Below, in pieces: positions 25,564 through 35,116 of a stretch of 64,000 nt of DNA. Positions within the stretch are counted from its first letter, which is position 1; each line of letters opens with the position of its first letter. Source of the DNA: G963663315 sp965116335 (GTDB taxonomy: Bacteria > Pseudomonadota > Gammaproteobacteria > Arenicellales > Poriferihabitantaceae); NCBI GenBank assembly GCA_965116335.1, contig OZ220677.1, positions 2,170,001-2,234,000 on the forward strand, read 5' to 3'. The translations under genes and the position numbers were made by a program. The notes below the pieces were generated by a model. That model worked only from the letters and a program-made list of their open reading frames with translations. It did no database searches and had not been told where the DNA came from.

Positions 25564-26139
25564 ATGCAACCAGCCCCGTTAAACCGTGGAAATATCGTAG
25601 AGTTTCTCACCGATATTTTCGAGCGCAAAGGTGCCGACTCCTATCTGGGGGAGGAAGTCACGATGTCCGGGCACATGCTCCAGGCCGCTCAAAATGCGGA
25701 ACGCGCCGATGAATCAAACGCTATAATCGCCGCCGCGCTGCTCCACGATATTGGACATTATACCGGAGAATTCCCGGAAAATTATATCGACCTCGGCCTC
25801 AATAATCGCCATGAGTCAATGGGAGCGGCGATCCTGGAGAAATTCTTCCCTGTGGAAGTCACACAGCCAGTCAGGTGGCATGTTGAGGCGAAAAGGTATC
25901 TGTGTGCAGTGGAACCGGATTATTTTTCCGGGTTGTCCGATGCTTCCGTGAAAACTCTTGAACTTCAGGGTGGCCCGATGAATCTGGAGGAGATTCGGGA
26001 GTTTGAAAAAAACCCGCATTTGCCGGCTATCTTGCGGGTCAGACGATATGATGATGGCGGCAAGGTTCCCGGAACGGTCACGCCTGCCCTCAGCCACTAT
26101 ATGAAGATCGTCCAGCAAGTACTCACCGACAGCGGCTGA
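25564..26139 (+). CDS. HD-domain protein, PhnZ-like oxygenase family
   Basis: 191 residues. SYLGEEVTMSGHMLQAAQNA, with conserved Tyr/Glu and His, is followed by AALLHDIGHYTGEFPE (the HD motif) and NNRHESMGAAILEKFFP, then RWHVEAKRYLCAVEPDYFSG and LELQGGPM. The set closely matches HD proteins of phosphonate-degradation operons, where PhnZ-type enzymes hold a mixed-valence di-iron centre and cleave hydroxylated aminoalkylphosphonates. No phosphonate genes are adjacent, so the substrate is open. It is divergent from the ferredoxin gene. Confidence 0.8.
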   Translation: MQPAPLNRGNIVEFLTDIFERKGADSYLGEEVTMSGHMLQAAQNAERADESNAIIAAALLHDIGHYTGEFPENYIDLGLNNRHESMGAAILEKFFPVEVTQPVRWHVEAKRYLCAVEPDYFSGLSDASVKTLELQGGPMNLEEIREFEKNPHLPAILRVRRYDDGGKVPGTVTPALSHYMKIVQQVLTDSG

Positions 26140-26163
26140 CCGGCGGCGCAGACCACTCCCGGC

Positions 26164-26730
26164 TCAGGTTTTCGCCAGCGTCACTCCGGTCTGTCCCTGA
26201 TATTTCCCTCCCCGGTCTGCGTAGGATGTCTCACAGATCTCATCGGACTCGAAGAACAGAACCTGGGCGATGCCTTCATTGGCATAAATCTTCGCTGGCA
26301 GGGGAGTGGTATTCGAACACTCCAGCGTCACATAACCTTCCCATTCCGGCTCGAACGGGGTTACATTGACGATAATTCCACAGCGTGCGTACGTGCTCTT
26401 GCCCAGACAAACCGTCAGCACATTGCGCGGAATACGGAAGTACTCCACTGTTCTGGCCAGCGCGAATGAATTGGGCGGGATAATACAGACATCCCCGGTA
26501 AAGTTGACAAAGCTGTTTTCGTCAAACTGCTTCGGGTCGACAATCGCCGAATTGATATTGGTGAATATCTTGAACTCGTCAGAACACCGGATATCGTAAC
26601 CATAACTGGATGTGCCGTAGGATATGAGTCTATTGCCGTTTGCTTCACGCACCTGTTCCGGCTCAAACGGCTCAATCATCCGATGGCTCCGGGCCATCCG
26701 CCGAATCCAGTTATCCGACTTAATGGACAC
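26164..26730 (-). CDS. dcd: dCTP deaminase
   Basis: 188 residues, the usual length. It contains MSIKSDNWIRRMA at the start, SYGTSSYGYDIRCSDEFKIF, IPPNSFALARTVEYFRIPR, CLGKSTYARCGIIVNVTPFE with the catalytic Glu in the FEPEWEG segment, and the C-terminal GGKYQGQTGVTLAKT nucleotide-closing tail. It converts dCTP to dUTP for thymidylate synthesis. The gene is 2 bases downstream of mrp. Confidence 0.95.
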   Translation of the reverse strand: MSIKSDNWIRRMARSHRMIEPFEPEQVREANGNRLISYGTSSYGYDIRCSDEFKIFTNINSAIVDPKQFDENSFVNFTGDVCIIPPNSFALARTVEYFRIPRNVLTVCLGKSTYARCGIIVNVTPFEPEWEGYVTLECSNTTPLPAKIYANEGIAQVLFFESDEICETSYADRGGKYQGQTGVTLAKT

Positions 26731-26732
26731 GG

Positions 26733-27806
26733 CTAGTTCTGCTGAATAACGATATTCGGGAATTTCGATGTAAAATCCTTTTTACGCATGGCTAATTTCG
26801 CGGCGGTATTGCGCGCGATCTTCCGGTAGTTGCTGGCAACCAGGCCGTCCGGGTCGGCAACTACGGTGGGTTTGCCGCCATCCGCGTTTTCCCGAATCTG
26901 CCGGTCCAGTGGCACATCACCCAGATAATCCGTGCCGTATTGCTCTGCCATGCTTTTACCGCCGCCACTGCCGAATATATGTTCTTCGTGGCCACAACTG
27001 GAACAGATATGCGTGCTCATATTCTCCACCACACCCAAAACCGGAATGTCCACTTTCTCGAACATTTTATAGGCCTTGCGGGCATCCAGTAACGCGATAT
27101 CCTGCGGAGTGGTAACAATGACTGAACCGGATACCGGCACTTTCTGCGCCAGAGTCAGCTGTGTATCTCCTGTTCCCGGCGGCATGTCGACAATCAGATA
27201 ATCCAGATCATCCCACTGGGTATCATTCAGCAGTTGTTCCAGTGCCTGGGTAACCATCGGCCCCCGCCAGATCATCGGTGATTCCTCATCAACCAGGAAA
27301 CCGATCGACATAGCCTGCAAGTGGTAGCTGTTCATCGGTTCCAGCGTCTTGCCGTCCTTCGAGGTCGGCTGCCCGCTCACACCCAGCATTCTGGGCTGGC
27401 TCGGACCATAGATATCCGCATCCAGAATGCCCACCCTGGCCCCTTCAGCAGATAACGCCAGGGCCAGATTAACGGACAGGGTTGACTTCCCGACTCCTCC
27501 CTTGCCAGATGCCACCGCAATAATATTCTTCACATTCTTGAGCGGCTTGACCCCTTCCTGTACTTCATGGGAAACCGTATTGGAACTGACGGTCACGGCC
27601 GCTCCCGGTACAGCTTCTTCAACCAGTTTTTGCAACTCCGGCTCCCAGCTTTTGGCCGGATAGCCGAGAACAATGTGAATTTCCAGAGAGTCGCCGTTTA
27701 TTTCGATTCGATCAACTGACTTGCCGGAAACCAGGCCCTTGCCGGTATGAGGGTCAATCACCCCTTCGAGAATTGTTTCAACTGATTCCTTACTGATTGC
27801 TGTCAT
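26733..27806 (-). CDS. Iron-sulfur cluster carrier ATPase Mrp/ApbC
   Basis: 357 residues from the ATG at 27806 (MTAISKESVETILEG); a 24-residue longer frame exists. The N-terminal DUF59/FSCA domain (about 1-85) is followed by the deviant Walker A VASGKGGVGKSTLSVNLALA, DADIYGPSQPRMLG and DYLIVDMPPGTGDTQLTLAQ. The cluster-bridging CSSCGHEEHIFG (CxxC) near the C-terminal third is present. It loads or carries 4Fe-4S clusters. It is divergent from metG, the common gammaproteobacterial arrangement. Confidence 0.93.
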   Translation of the reverse strand: MTAISKESVETILEGVIDPHTGKGLVSGKSVDRIEINGDSLEIHIVLGYPAKSWEPELQKLVEEAVPGAAVTVSSNTVSHEVQEGVKPLKNVKNIIAVASGKGGVGKSTLSVNLALALSAEGARVGILDADIYGPSQPRMLGVSGQPTSKDGKTLEPMNSYHLQAMSIGFLVDEESPMIWRGPMVTQALEQLLNDTQWDDLDYLIVDMPPGTGDTQLTLAQKVPVSGSVIVTTPQDIALLDARKAYKMFEKVDIPVLGVVENMSTHICSSCGHEEHIFGSGGGKSMAEQYGTDYLGDVPLDRQIRENADGGKPTVVADPDGLVASNYRKIARNTAAKLAMRKKDFTSKFPNIVIQQN

Positions 27807-27995
27807 CGCGTTATAACCCGTTTGGTAAATGCCCGGTCGACCGTTTTGCCGACAGTAGCCGGGTTCCAGAGTCGGCACAGAACAGTGTAAAGATGGTGTT
27901 TAAATCCAACCGTTCAAGGGCAACATCAAATATAATAATTGTATCTCAATACGACCACCACCTGACGCATTTTTTCTGATTTTATAAAGGTTGCC

Positions 27996-30035
27996 ATGAC
28001 ATCTCATCACTCGACATCCCAGGACACTCACCGTACAAGAAAAATCATGCTCACCTGTGCGCTGCCGTATGCCAATGGTCAAATCCACCTGGGCCACCTT
28101 CTGGAACACATCCAGGCGGATATCCAGGCACGGTTCCAGCGTATGCGCGGTCATTGCTGTCATTTTATCTGTGCCGATGATGCACATGGCACACCGATCA
28201 TGCTGAAAGCGGAGGAGGAGGGCATCACGCCGCAGGAATTGATTGAGCGGGTCTGGGTCGAGCACAAACGTGATTTCGATGATTTTCTGATTTCATTCGA
28301 CAACTACTACACCACTCATTCGCCGGAAAATCGGCACTACGCAGAGTTGATTTACAGTCGGTTGAAAGAAAACGGGCATATCAATCGAAGAACCATCCAG
28401 CAGCTTTATGATCCTGAAAAACAAATGTTCCTGCCCGACCGGCTGGTCAAGGGAACCTGCCCGGTCTGCCACGCAGAAGATCAATACGGTGATAATTGCG
28501 AATCCTGCGGCAGCACCTATTCCTCCTCGGATCTGATCAATCCGGTCTCCGCTGTGTCCGGCGCTGTACCACAAATGCGTGAATCCGAACAACTGTTTTT
28601 CAAGCTGGGTGACTTCAGGGATTTCATGATCGAATGGTTCAAACAGGGGCATACCCAGAAAGAGATCGCCAACAAACAAATGGAACTGTTCTCGGAGGAA
28701 TTGCTGGAATGGGACATTTCACGTAACGCCCCGTATTGGGGGTTCGAGATACCGGGTGAAAAAGACAAGTACTTCTATGTCTGGCTGGATGCGCCTATCG
28801 GCTATCTGGCGAGTTTCAGGAACCTGTGTGATCGGGAAAACCTGGATTTTGATGAATTTTTCCGCAAGGACAGTGAATGTGAGCTGATTCATTACGTCGG
28901 CAAGGACATTGCACGCTTCCATGCCCTGTTCTGGCCGGCTGAACTCCACGGCGCCGGGTTTCGCACTCCGAGTGGAGTATGGGTGCATGGCTTCTTGACC
29001 GTCAATGGTCAGAAGATGTCGAAATCCAGGGGAACATTCATCATGGCTGAAACCTATATCAACCACCTGAACCCTGAATACCTTCGATATTACTACGCTG
29101 GCAAGCTGGACAATACGATTGATGATATTGACCTCAATCTGACCGATTTCCAGATGCGGGTGAACTCGGACCTGGTCGGCAAGCTGGTCAATATCGCCAG
29201 TCGTTGCGCCGGTTTCATCACCAGGATATTCGACGCCACGCTGAGCGATACCCTGGCGGATACAGCCATGTTTGAGGAATTCGTCGAAGCCGGAGAAAAA
29301 ATCGCAACCTCTTATGAGGGTCGTCGCTACAGTCGCGCAATACGCGATGTCATGGCTCTTTCTGACCGGGCCAACCAGTACATTGACGCCGCAAAACCCT
29401 GGGTTCTGGTAAAGAATGAGGATACCCGCAGCCAGGTACAGTCAATCTGTACCCAGGGTCTCAATCTTTTCAGGTTATTGATGATTTATCTGAAACCCGT
29501 ATTGCCGAGAACCGCCGAGAATGTGGAGTCGTTCCTGAATATACCGCCATTGCAATGGGATGATGCCGGACAGCCGTTGTTAAACCATCGAATCAACCGA
29601 TTCAAACCCTTGCTGACCCGGGTCGAAGATAAACAGATTGAAGCCATGATCGAAGATACAAAGGCCGAATCAAAACCTTCCGGGGCACTCGCTAAAATGC
29701 CTGTAGCCGACCCGATCAATATAGATGATTTTTCCAGAGTAGATCTGCGGGTTGCGAGAATCGTGGACGCAAGCCTTGTTGATGGAGCGGATAAACTGCT
29801 CCGGTTGACGCTGGACCTGGGTGGGGAAAACCGCAATATCTTTGCCGGAATCAAGTCCGCCTACCAGCCCGAAGACCTCAAGGGAAGACTGACCGTCGTG
29901 GTGGCCAATCTGGAGCCAAGAAAAATGAAGTTCGGAACATCGGAAGGCATGGTGCTCTGCGCCGGTTCCGGCGACAAGGAGCTATTCCTGCTCAGCCCCG
30001 ATGAAGGTGCTACGCCCGGAATGCGTATAACCTGA
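27996..30035 (+). CDS. metG: Methionyl-tRNA synthetase
   Basis: 679 residues. The class I signatures are YANGQIHLGHLLEHIQAD (HIGH type) and NGQKMSKSRGTF (KMSKS). A zinc-binding insert holds CPVCHAEDQYGDNCESCG. The anticodon-binding helical region is followed by a C-terminal EMAPII-like tRNA-binding domain (ADPINIDDFSRVDLRVARIV to the end), giving the dimeric long form. A TATAAT box at 27931-27936 lies about 60 bases upstream. Confidence 0.97.
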   Translation: MTSHHSTSQDTHRTRKIMLTCALPYANGQIHLGHLLEHIQADIQARFQRMRGHCCHFICADDAHGTPIMLKAEEEGITPQELIERVWVEHKRDFDDFLISFDNYYTTHSPENRHYAELIYSRLKENGHINRRTIQQLYDPEKQMFLPDRLVKGTCPVCHAEDQYGDNCESCGSTYSSSDLINPVSAVSGAVPQMRESEQLFFKLGDFRDFMIEWFKQGHTQKEIANKQMELFSEELLEWDISRNAPYWGFEIPGEKDKYFYVWLDAPIGYLASFRNLCDRENLDFDEFFRKDSECELIHYVGKDIARFHALFWPAELHGAGFRTPSGVWVHGFLTVNGQKMSKSRGTFIMAETYINHLNPEYLRYYYAGKLDNTIDDIDLNLTDFQMRVNSDLVGKLVNIASRCAGFITRIFDATLSDTLADTAMFEEFVEAGEKIATSYEGRRYSRAIRDVMALSDRANQYIDAAKPWVLVKNEDTRSQVQSICTQGLNLFRLLMIYLKPVLPRTAENVESFLNIPPLQWDDAGQPLLNHRINRFKPLLTRVEDKQIEAMIEDTKAESKPSGALAKMPVADPINIDDFSRVDLRVARIVDASLVDGADKLLRLTLDLGGENRNIFAGIKSAYQPEDLKGRLTVVVANLEPRKMKFGTSEGMVLCAGSGDKELFLLSPDEGATPGMRIT

Positions 30036-30143
30036 CGCCGATAAACTACAGAGCGCAAACGTAGCGTAGCGTTGTTGTTTTCCTTGTCTCCATGACTTTT
30101 TTAAGGCATATTTATATATAGTAAGGATTATGAGGGCCACACA

Positions 30144-30377
30144 ATGATTGAGTCGAAAGTCACATTAAAAGGGCAAACGACATTACCCAAGCCGGTTCGT
30201 GAGGCGCTTGGAGTTACGCCCGGAGACCGCGTTCGTTATGTCATCTTCGACAATGAGGTACGTATGATACCGATTCGCCCCCTTTCCCGGTTGTTCGGAG
30301 CGCTTAAGTACGAAGGACCCGCGGTGACACTTCAGGATATGGAACGTGCGGTTGCCGACCGAGCAAACGACCGGTGA
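30144..30377 (+). CDS. AbrB/MazE-type antitoxin
   Basis: 77 residues. The N-terminal swapped-hairpin DNA-binding domain reads KVTLKGQTTLPKPVREALGV, followed by TPGDRVRYVIFDNEVRMIPI. The C-terminal tail (LFGALKYEGPAVTLQDMERA) is the type that binds a PIN toxin. It overlaps the PIN remnant by 4 bases (GTGA), as in intact modules. Confidence 0.85.
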   Translation: MIESKVTLKGQTTLPKPVREALGVTPGDRVRYVIFDNEVRMIPIRPLSRLFGALKYEGPAVTLQDMERAVADRANDR

Positions 30378-30639
30378 TTGCGCTTGATACGAATGTCCTG
30401 GTCCGGTATCTGGTTAATGACGACCCACAGCAGGCCCAAGCCGCTCATGCGTTATTGGCCGATCTTACGCCTCATCGGCGTGGTTTCGTGTGCCGGGAGG
30501 TTGTCGTGGAGCCGGCTTTTCCGATCAGATGATCGCGGCTGCAGCCAAGCGGGCCGGGGCCGACATACTCTATACTTTTGATCATCAGGCAGCCCGGATT
30601 CCCGGCGTAGCCTTGTTGAAATCTTCTGTATATGGTTGA
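30374..30639 (+). pseudogene. VapC-like PIN-domain toxin, internally deleted
   Basis: From the GTG at 30374 the frame reads VIALDTNVLVRYLVNDDPQQ, a PIN N-terminus with its catalytic Asp, through REVVVEPAF near 30520. The C-terminal part of a PIN domain (FSDQMIAAAAKRAGADILYTF then DHQAARIPGVALL) continues in a different frame to the stop at 30637-30639. The middle, including the central acidic residue region, is missing and the frame is broken. The toxin is therefore presumably inactive and leaves an orphan antitoxin. Confidence 0.75.
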
Positions 30640-30690
30640 TGATGGTTGGTGCAGGGATGATGTTTCGGGTTGTGGATGTCGTACCTGATG

Positions 30691-30736
30691 TCATCGTAGG
30701 GGCGCCCCTCTGTGGGTGCCCGCTATCGTTGATGTG
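30691..30736. repeat. Dispersed intergenic hairpin repeat, divergent copy
   Basis: TCATCGTAGGGGCGCCCCTC followed by TGTGGGTGCCCGCTATCGTTGA shares its outer parts with repeats at 56794-56838 and 62235-62279. The G/C-rich centre is self-complementary in all three, although its sequence differs here. Confidence 0.5.
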
Positions 30737-30792
30737 TGTTCTGGAATACTTCTTCCCTGTAAAGAATGAAAAGGACATGGAGTAATAGCCGA

Positions 30793-32802
30793 ATGGCTCA
30801 GTTAGAAAATATCGAAGCAATAGAAAAGCGACTTTGGGATAGCGCCGACAACCTTCGCGCTAACAGTAACTACGCCAGCAACGAATACTTCATGCCCGTG
30901 ATGGGGCTTATTTTCCTTCGCCATGCCTATAGCCGCTATCTCGGGATTAAACCGGAAATCGAAGCCTCGCTGCCATCCAGAGGCGGTGTAACCAGACCTC
31001 TCACCAAAGAGGATTTCTCCAGTAAAGGAGCGATATTCCTTCAAGGAAAAGCGCAGTTCGATTATCTGGTGAACCTCACCGAAGCGGATGATCGCGCTCA
31101 GGCCATCATTGACGCGATGGAGGCCATCGAGGACGACTACGAAACTCTCAAAGGCGTATTGCCCAAAAGCGAATATCAAGAACTGGATAACGATGTCCTT
31201 GGCAATCTGCTTCGTACATTTAATGACCCAGCCCTCAAGAAAGTCACTGGCGATATTTTTGGCCGTATCTACGAATATTTCCTAACCCAGTTTGCGAGCA
31301 AAAGCGCCCACGATGGCGGTGAATTCTTCACGCCCGTTTCCCTGGTGCAGATGATCGTGAACCTCATTGAGCCAGACCACGGTTCAGTGATTGACCCCGC
31401 TTGTGGTTCTGGTGGCATGTTCGTGCAGAGCGCTCATTTTATCGAGAAGATGCATAAGAACCCGCAGGACGTAGCCACGTTCTACGGTGCGGAAAAAAAT
31501 AAGACCACCATTCGCCTTGCCAAGATGAATTTAGCTGTGCATGGGCTGGAAGGCAAAATCCAAAAGGCCATTTCTTACTACGAAGACCCGCACGACTTTC
31601 TCGGCAAAGCGAATTTTGTAATGGCTAATCCGCCATTCAACATTGATGACGTAGATGCGGAGAAAATCAAAAATGATCCGCGCTTACCTTTTGGTTTGCC
31701 GGGGGTGAATAAGAAAGGCAAAGTCTCCAATGGTAACTACCTCTGGATTTCGTACTTCTATAGTTATTTGAATGATGAAGGCCGCGCAGGTTTTGTGATG
31801 TCCGCACAGTCTTCCAGCGCCGGAGGGCAGGAAGCCGAAGTGCGCCGAAAGCTGGTGGAAAGTGGTCATGTCGGAGCCATGGTCGCCATTCGATCGAATT
31901 TCTTCTATACCCGACCAGTGCCGTGTGAGCTTTGGTTCTTTAACAAGAAGAAGCCTGAGCATATGAAAGACAAGGTGCTGATGCTTGATGCACGGAATGT
32001 CTACACAAAGGTTACGCGCAAAATTTACAATTTCTCGCCCGAGCAATTAGACAATCTGACCTCTATAGTCTGGTTATATCGAGACCAGAATGAACGCTTC
32101 CTGGAGCTGGTTGAGAGCTACCTTGATCGCACCCTTGCAGAAGCCAGGACCAGCAAAGAGCAAATCGACAGTTTTGTTGTTGGACTGGATGAACTGATCG
32201 GTAGGATTCCAGAAGTAAATGATGAAACGAAATCTGCATTTGAATTACTGGGCGAGGATATCAACGCTTTTGAAAACAGCGTTGATTATGAGACGAAGGC
32301 TTGGGGAAAGGCAACAAAAGATAATGCAGGGCTTAAAACCTCTGCGGAAAAATTGGAGCCTTCCGCGGAAACCAGCCTCAACCTTGTCAAGCAGATCGAC
32401 CAAGCCTATAAGTTCGTTGAGAAGCAATCCAGGAAATGTGGTGGAAAAGGCTTGAACAGACCGATTAAGGAACTGAATGAACTACGCGAAGAAGCTGTCG
32501 AGCAGTTAAAGCTGATCCGCTACTTTTTCAAACAAGCCCGCTGGCTGCAAGAGCGCTTCCCTGATGCCGAGCTTTGCGATGTAAAGGGCTTGGTCAAGCT
32601 GGTTGATATCGAAGAGATCAAAGCCAATGACTGGAGCCTTACGCCAGGGCGTTATGTCGGTGTTGCGCCGGAGGAAGAAGATCAAGACTTCGATTTTGAA
32701 GAAACGCTGCGCGATATACATATCGAGCTAAAAAGTCTGAATGAAGAAGCTTCAATCTTGGCCGCCCACATCCAAAAGAATTTTGAGAAGTTGGGGGTAT
32801 GA
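30793..32802 (+). CDS. hsdM: Type I restriction-modification system, DNA methyltransferase subunit
   Basis: 669 residues from the ATG at 30793; the frame opens 27 bases earlier but MAQLENIEAI is the usual start. The N-terminal HsdM helical domain has EYFMPVMGLIFLRHAYSRYL. SAM motif I is DPACGSGGMF (201-210) and the catalytic N6-adenine motif is NPPF (279-282). The long C-terminal coiled region (about 440-660) contacts HsdS. It overlaps hsdS by 4 bases (ATGA). With HsdS it methylates adenine at the target site. Confidence 0.94.
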   Translation: MAQLENIEAIEKRLWDSADNLRANSNYASNEYFMPVMGLIFLRHAYSRYLGIKPEIEASLPSRGGVTRPLTKEDFSSKGAIFLQGKAQFDYLVNLTEADDRAQAIIDAMEAIEDDYETLKGVLPKSEYQELDNDVLGNLLRTFNDPALKKVTGDIFGRIYEYFLTQFASKSAHDGGEFFTPVSLVQMIVNLIEPDHGSVIDPACGSGGMFVQSAHFIEKMHKNPQDVATFYGAEKNKTTIRLAKMNLAVHGLEGKIQKAISYYEDPHDFLGKANFVMANPPFNIDDVDAEKIKNDPRLPFGLPGVNKKGKVSNGNYLWISYFYSYLNDEGRAGFVMSAQSSSAGGQEAEVRRKLVESGHVGAMVAIRSNFFYTRPVPCELWFFNKKKPEHMKDKVLMLDARNVYTKVTRKIYNFSPEQLDNLTSIVWLYRDQNERFLELVESYLDRTLAEARTSKEQIDSFVVGLDELIGRIPEVNDETKSAFELLGEDINAFENSVDYETKAWGKATKDNAGLKTSAEKLEPSAETSLNLVKQIDQAYKFVEKQSRKCGGKGLNRPIKELNELREEAVEQLKLIRYFFKQARWLQERFPDAELCDVKGLVKLVDIEEIKANDWSLTPGRYVGVAPEEEDQDFDFEETLRDIHIELKSLNEEASILAAHIQKNFEKLGV

Positions 32803-33869
32803 CGTTGCAAGAGTGCACATTGGGAGATGTTCTAGATTTCTTTAATGGGAAGGCCCCATCAAAGACACAAAGTGGAATTTATCCAGTATTTGGTTCAAAT
32901 GGGCAAATTGGATGGTCGGATAAGTTTAATCATGAACAAGCCGTGATTATAGGGCGTGTTGGATCATGTGGCTCCATCAAGGTGTATAGAGGTAAATTCT
33001 GGGCCTCTGATAACACGATTGTTGTGAAACCAAAACAAGACAACGACCTTAATTATTTGTATTACAAGTTGAGTTCAATGCCGCTCAGTGGATATGCAGG
33101 TGGTGCAGCTCAACCACTTCTAACCCAAGGCGTTCTGAAGTCGGTTAAATCACTATTCGCCGATCCTGAGACTCAAATAGAAATATCTCAGATATTAAAG
33201 AGATACGACGACCTCATCGAAAACAACAAGCGCCGGATTGAGTTGTTGGAGGAATCAGCGCGTCAGCTTTACAAAGAGTGGTTTGTGCGCTTCCGCTTCC
33301 CCGGTCATGAGCATGTCAAAGTCATTGACGGTGTGCCGGAGGGGTGGGAAAGATGTACTGCATCACAAGCACTCATAATAAATCCAAAGGTTACTGTCGA
33401 AAAAGGCAAAGAGATTCTATATGTGCCCATGGCTTGTTTGTCTGAATCTCAGATGACGGTAGACGCTTCAAAGTTTGAGCGTCGCGAAAAACATACAACA
33501 GTTAAGTTTCAACAAGGTGATACTCTATTTGCTCGCATAACTCCGTGCCTTGAAAATGGAAAAACAGCCTATGTGAACTTCCTTGATGAGGGAGAGATTG
33601 CTTGTGGTTCTACGGAGTTTATTGTCTTAAGAGGATACAAGGTCAGTAACCAGTTTGCTTATTTGCTGGCCAGGGAAGAAAGTTTCCGTGGTAATGCAAT
33701 AAAAAGTATGATTGGTTCTTCTGGAAGACAGCGCGTCCAATCCTCGTGCTTCGATAAATACATAGTATCCGTTGCGCCGAGCACCATACAGGAACAGTTT
33801 GACGAGGTGGTTGAATTAGCTTTTAAGGAAAGTCTGATCAATACAGGTTTTGTGATGGATTTTTTATAG
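32799..33869 (+). pseudogene. hsdS: Type I specificity subunit, 3' end replaced by IS5-family insertion
   Basis: The 356-codon frame holds TRD1 (about 1-130), the central conserved helix (NNKRRIELLEESARQLYKEW), TRD2 (about 185-330) and the start of the second conserved helix (IQEQFDEVVELAFK). Native sequence ends at 33826; residues 344-356 (ESLINTGFVMDFL) are encoded by the IS end. The true tail lies beyond the element at 35023-35116. Rejoining across one TTAA restores a 373-residue protein ending RDLLLPKLMNGEIVV. The truncated product lacks most of the distal helix needed to dock the second HsdM, so function may be lost or altered. Confidence 0.9.
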
Positions 33870-35018
33870 ATTCGGGATTTCATCAGACAGGAAGGACGAA
33901 ATGGACTGAAATCAGCACCCCGGAGCGGGGAAAGGCAGGGATTTTCTCTTTATTTCCCTATTTCAGGCGCACGTAGCCTGCGGTTTCAATCTTCCAGGTT
34001 TCAACAGCACTTTCTTCGCCATCACCAGATTGCTCAAGGCACAAGCCACCACCAGTCGATGTGTGTTCTTCTCCAAACCCCGATAACGCACTTTGGTAAA
34101 ACCAAACCGTCGCTTGATGATGCCAAATGAATGTTCTACCTTCGACCGTACCCGGGACTTGGTGCGATTCATTGCGCGTTCCTTCTCCGTCAACTTTCGA
34201 TTACGCGCCCCCTTCGCCTGGGTAAAGTCCTTCGCATCCGGCGCCACCCTTGCAATCACCGCCTTCTGACCCGTATACGCCGAATCTCCCCATACACGAG
34301 TCTCTTTCCCATGCAAAAGAACAGGCAGAACCTGTGAATCATGAACATTCGCTGGCGTAGCCGCTACCGAGTGAATCAACTTGCTGTGACTGTCTACACC
34401 AATATGGGCCTTCATGCCAAAGTGCCATTGGTTGCCCTTGCGCGTGGAGTGCATCTGTGGGTCTCGTGCTTTCTCCCGGTTCTTGGTCGAACTCGGCGCC
34501 TCGATAATACTGGCGTCTACAATCGTGCCTCGCTTCACTGCCAGTCCGTTCTCGCCCAAATACTCATTGACCAGAACAAACAACCGCCTCCCCAGATTGT
34601 GCTTCTCCATCAAATGACGAAACTTGCAAATCGTGGTCTCATCCGGCGCAGGTTCCCGACCCAGATCAATACCCGCAAAACAGCGCATACAACGAGAATC
34701 ATATAACGCTTCTTCAACCGCCGGATCCGAAAGATTGAACCAGTGTTGCAAAAAGTGAATACGCAACATCCGATCTATTCCAATCGGCCTGCGCCCCGCT
34801 CCTTTGGGTTGCGGATAAAAGGGTTCAATCACCGCACACAAATCCGACCACGGAATCACTTCCTCCATCTCTTCCAGAAAACGCTCCTTGCGTGTCCTCT
34901 TACTGTATTTATCAAACCCAATCTCAGAAAATGTGCTCTGGCGCATCATGAAATATCTCCAGCCATAAAAAATGAAAAAAATCATTATACAATAGAGGAT
35001 CAATTAATCAGAGATTCC
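33827..35018. mobile_element. IS5-family insertion sequence inside hsdS
   Basis: A 1192-base element. It begins GGAAAGTCTGATCAAT at 33827 and ends, read on the complement from 35018, GGAATCTCTGATTAAT (13 of 16 bases match). It is flanked by the 4-base target duplication TTAA at 33823-33826 and 35019-35022. It carries one full-length transposase on the minus strand, opposite to the hsd operon. The clean duplication points to a recent, simple insertion. Confidence 0.92.
33963..34949 (-). CDS. IS5-family transposase
   Basis: 328 residues from the ATG at 34949 (MRQSTFSEIGFDKY follows at 34946); the frame extends upstream but the extra residues are hydrophobic and unlikely. The N-terminal domain includes RMLRIHFLQHWFNLSD and DETTICKFRHLME. 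The DDE core has GTIVDASII, VWGDSAYTGQ and the C-terminal RVRSKVEHSFGIIKRRFGF with the catalytic Glu. The gene appears intact. Confidence 0.92.
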   Translation of the reverse strand: MMRQSTFSEIGFDKYSKRTRKERFLEEMEEVIPWSDLCAVIEPFYPQPKGAGRRPIGIDRMLRIHFLQHWFNLSDPAVEEALYDSRCMRCFAGIDLGREPAPDETTICKFRHLMEKHNLGRRLFVLVNEYLGENGLAVKRGTIVDASIIEAPSSTKNREKARDPQMHSTRKGNQWHFGMKAHIGVDSHSKLIHSVAATPANVHDSQVLPVLLHGKETRVWGDSAYTGQKAVIARVAPDAKDFTQAKGARNRKLTEKERAMNRTKSRVRSKVEHSFGIIKRRFGFTKVRYRGLEKNTHRLVVACALSNLVMAKKVLLKPGRLKPQATCA

Positions 35019-35116
35019 TTAAGCAAATCAATTTTCTCATCAATCAAAATAATCAATTACAGAGAGCGCGTGATCTACTCCTCCCCAAACTAATGAACGG
35101 GGAGATTGTCGTATGA
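35019..35116 (+). pseudogene. hsdS: Displaced 3' end of hsdS
   Basis: After the right TTAA copy the frame CAAATCAAT... encodes QINFLINQNNQLQRARDLLL then PKLMNGEIVV and a stop at 35114-35116. This is the standard HsdS C-terminal ending. Its stop overlaps the hsdR start (ATGATG), so the ancestral order hsdM-hsdS-hsdR used coupled overlaps throughout. Confidence 0.9.

Noticed and set aside
33869..33962. Small gene between hsdS and the transposase
   Set aside because: The stretch lies within the IS end and has no start with a ribosome binding site or protein-like frame.
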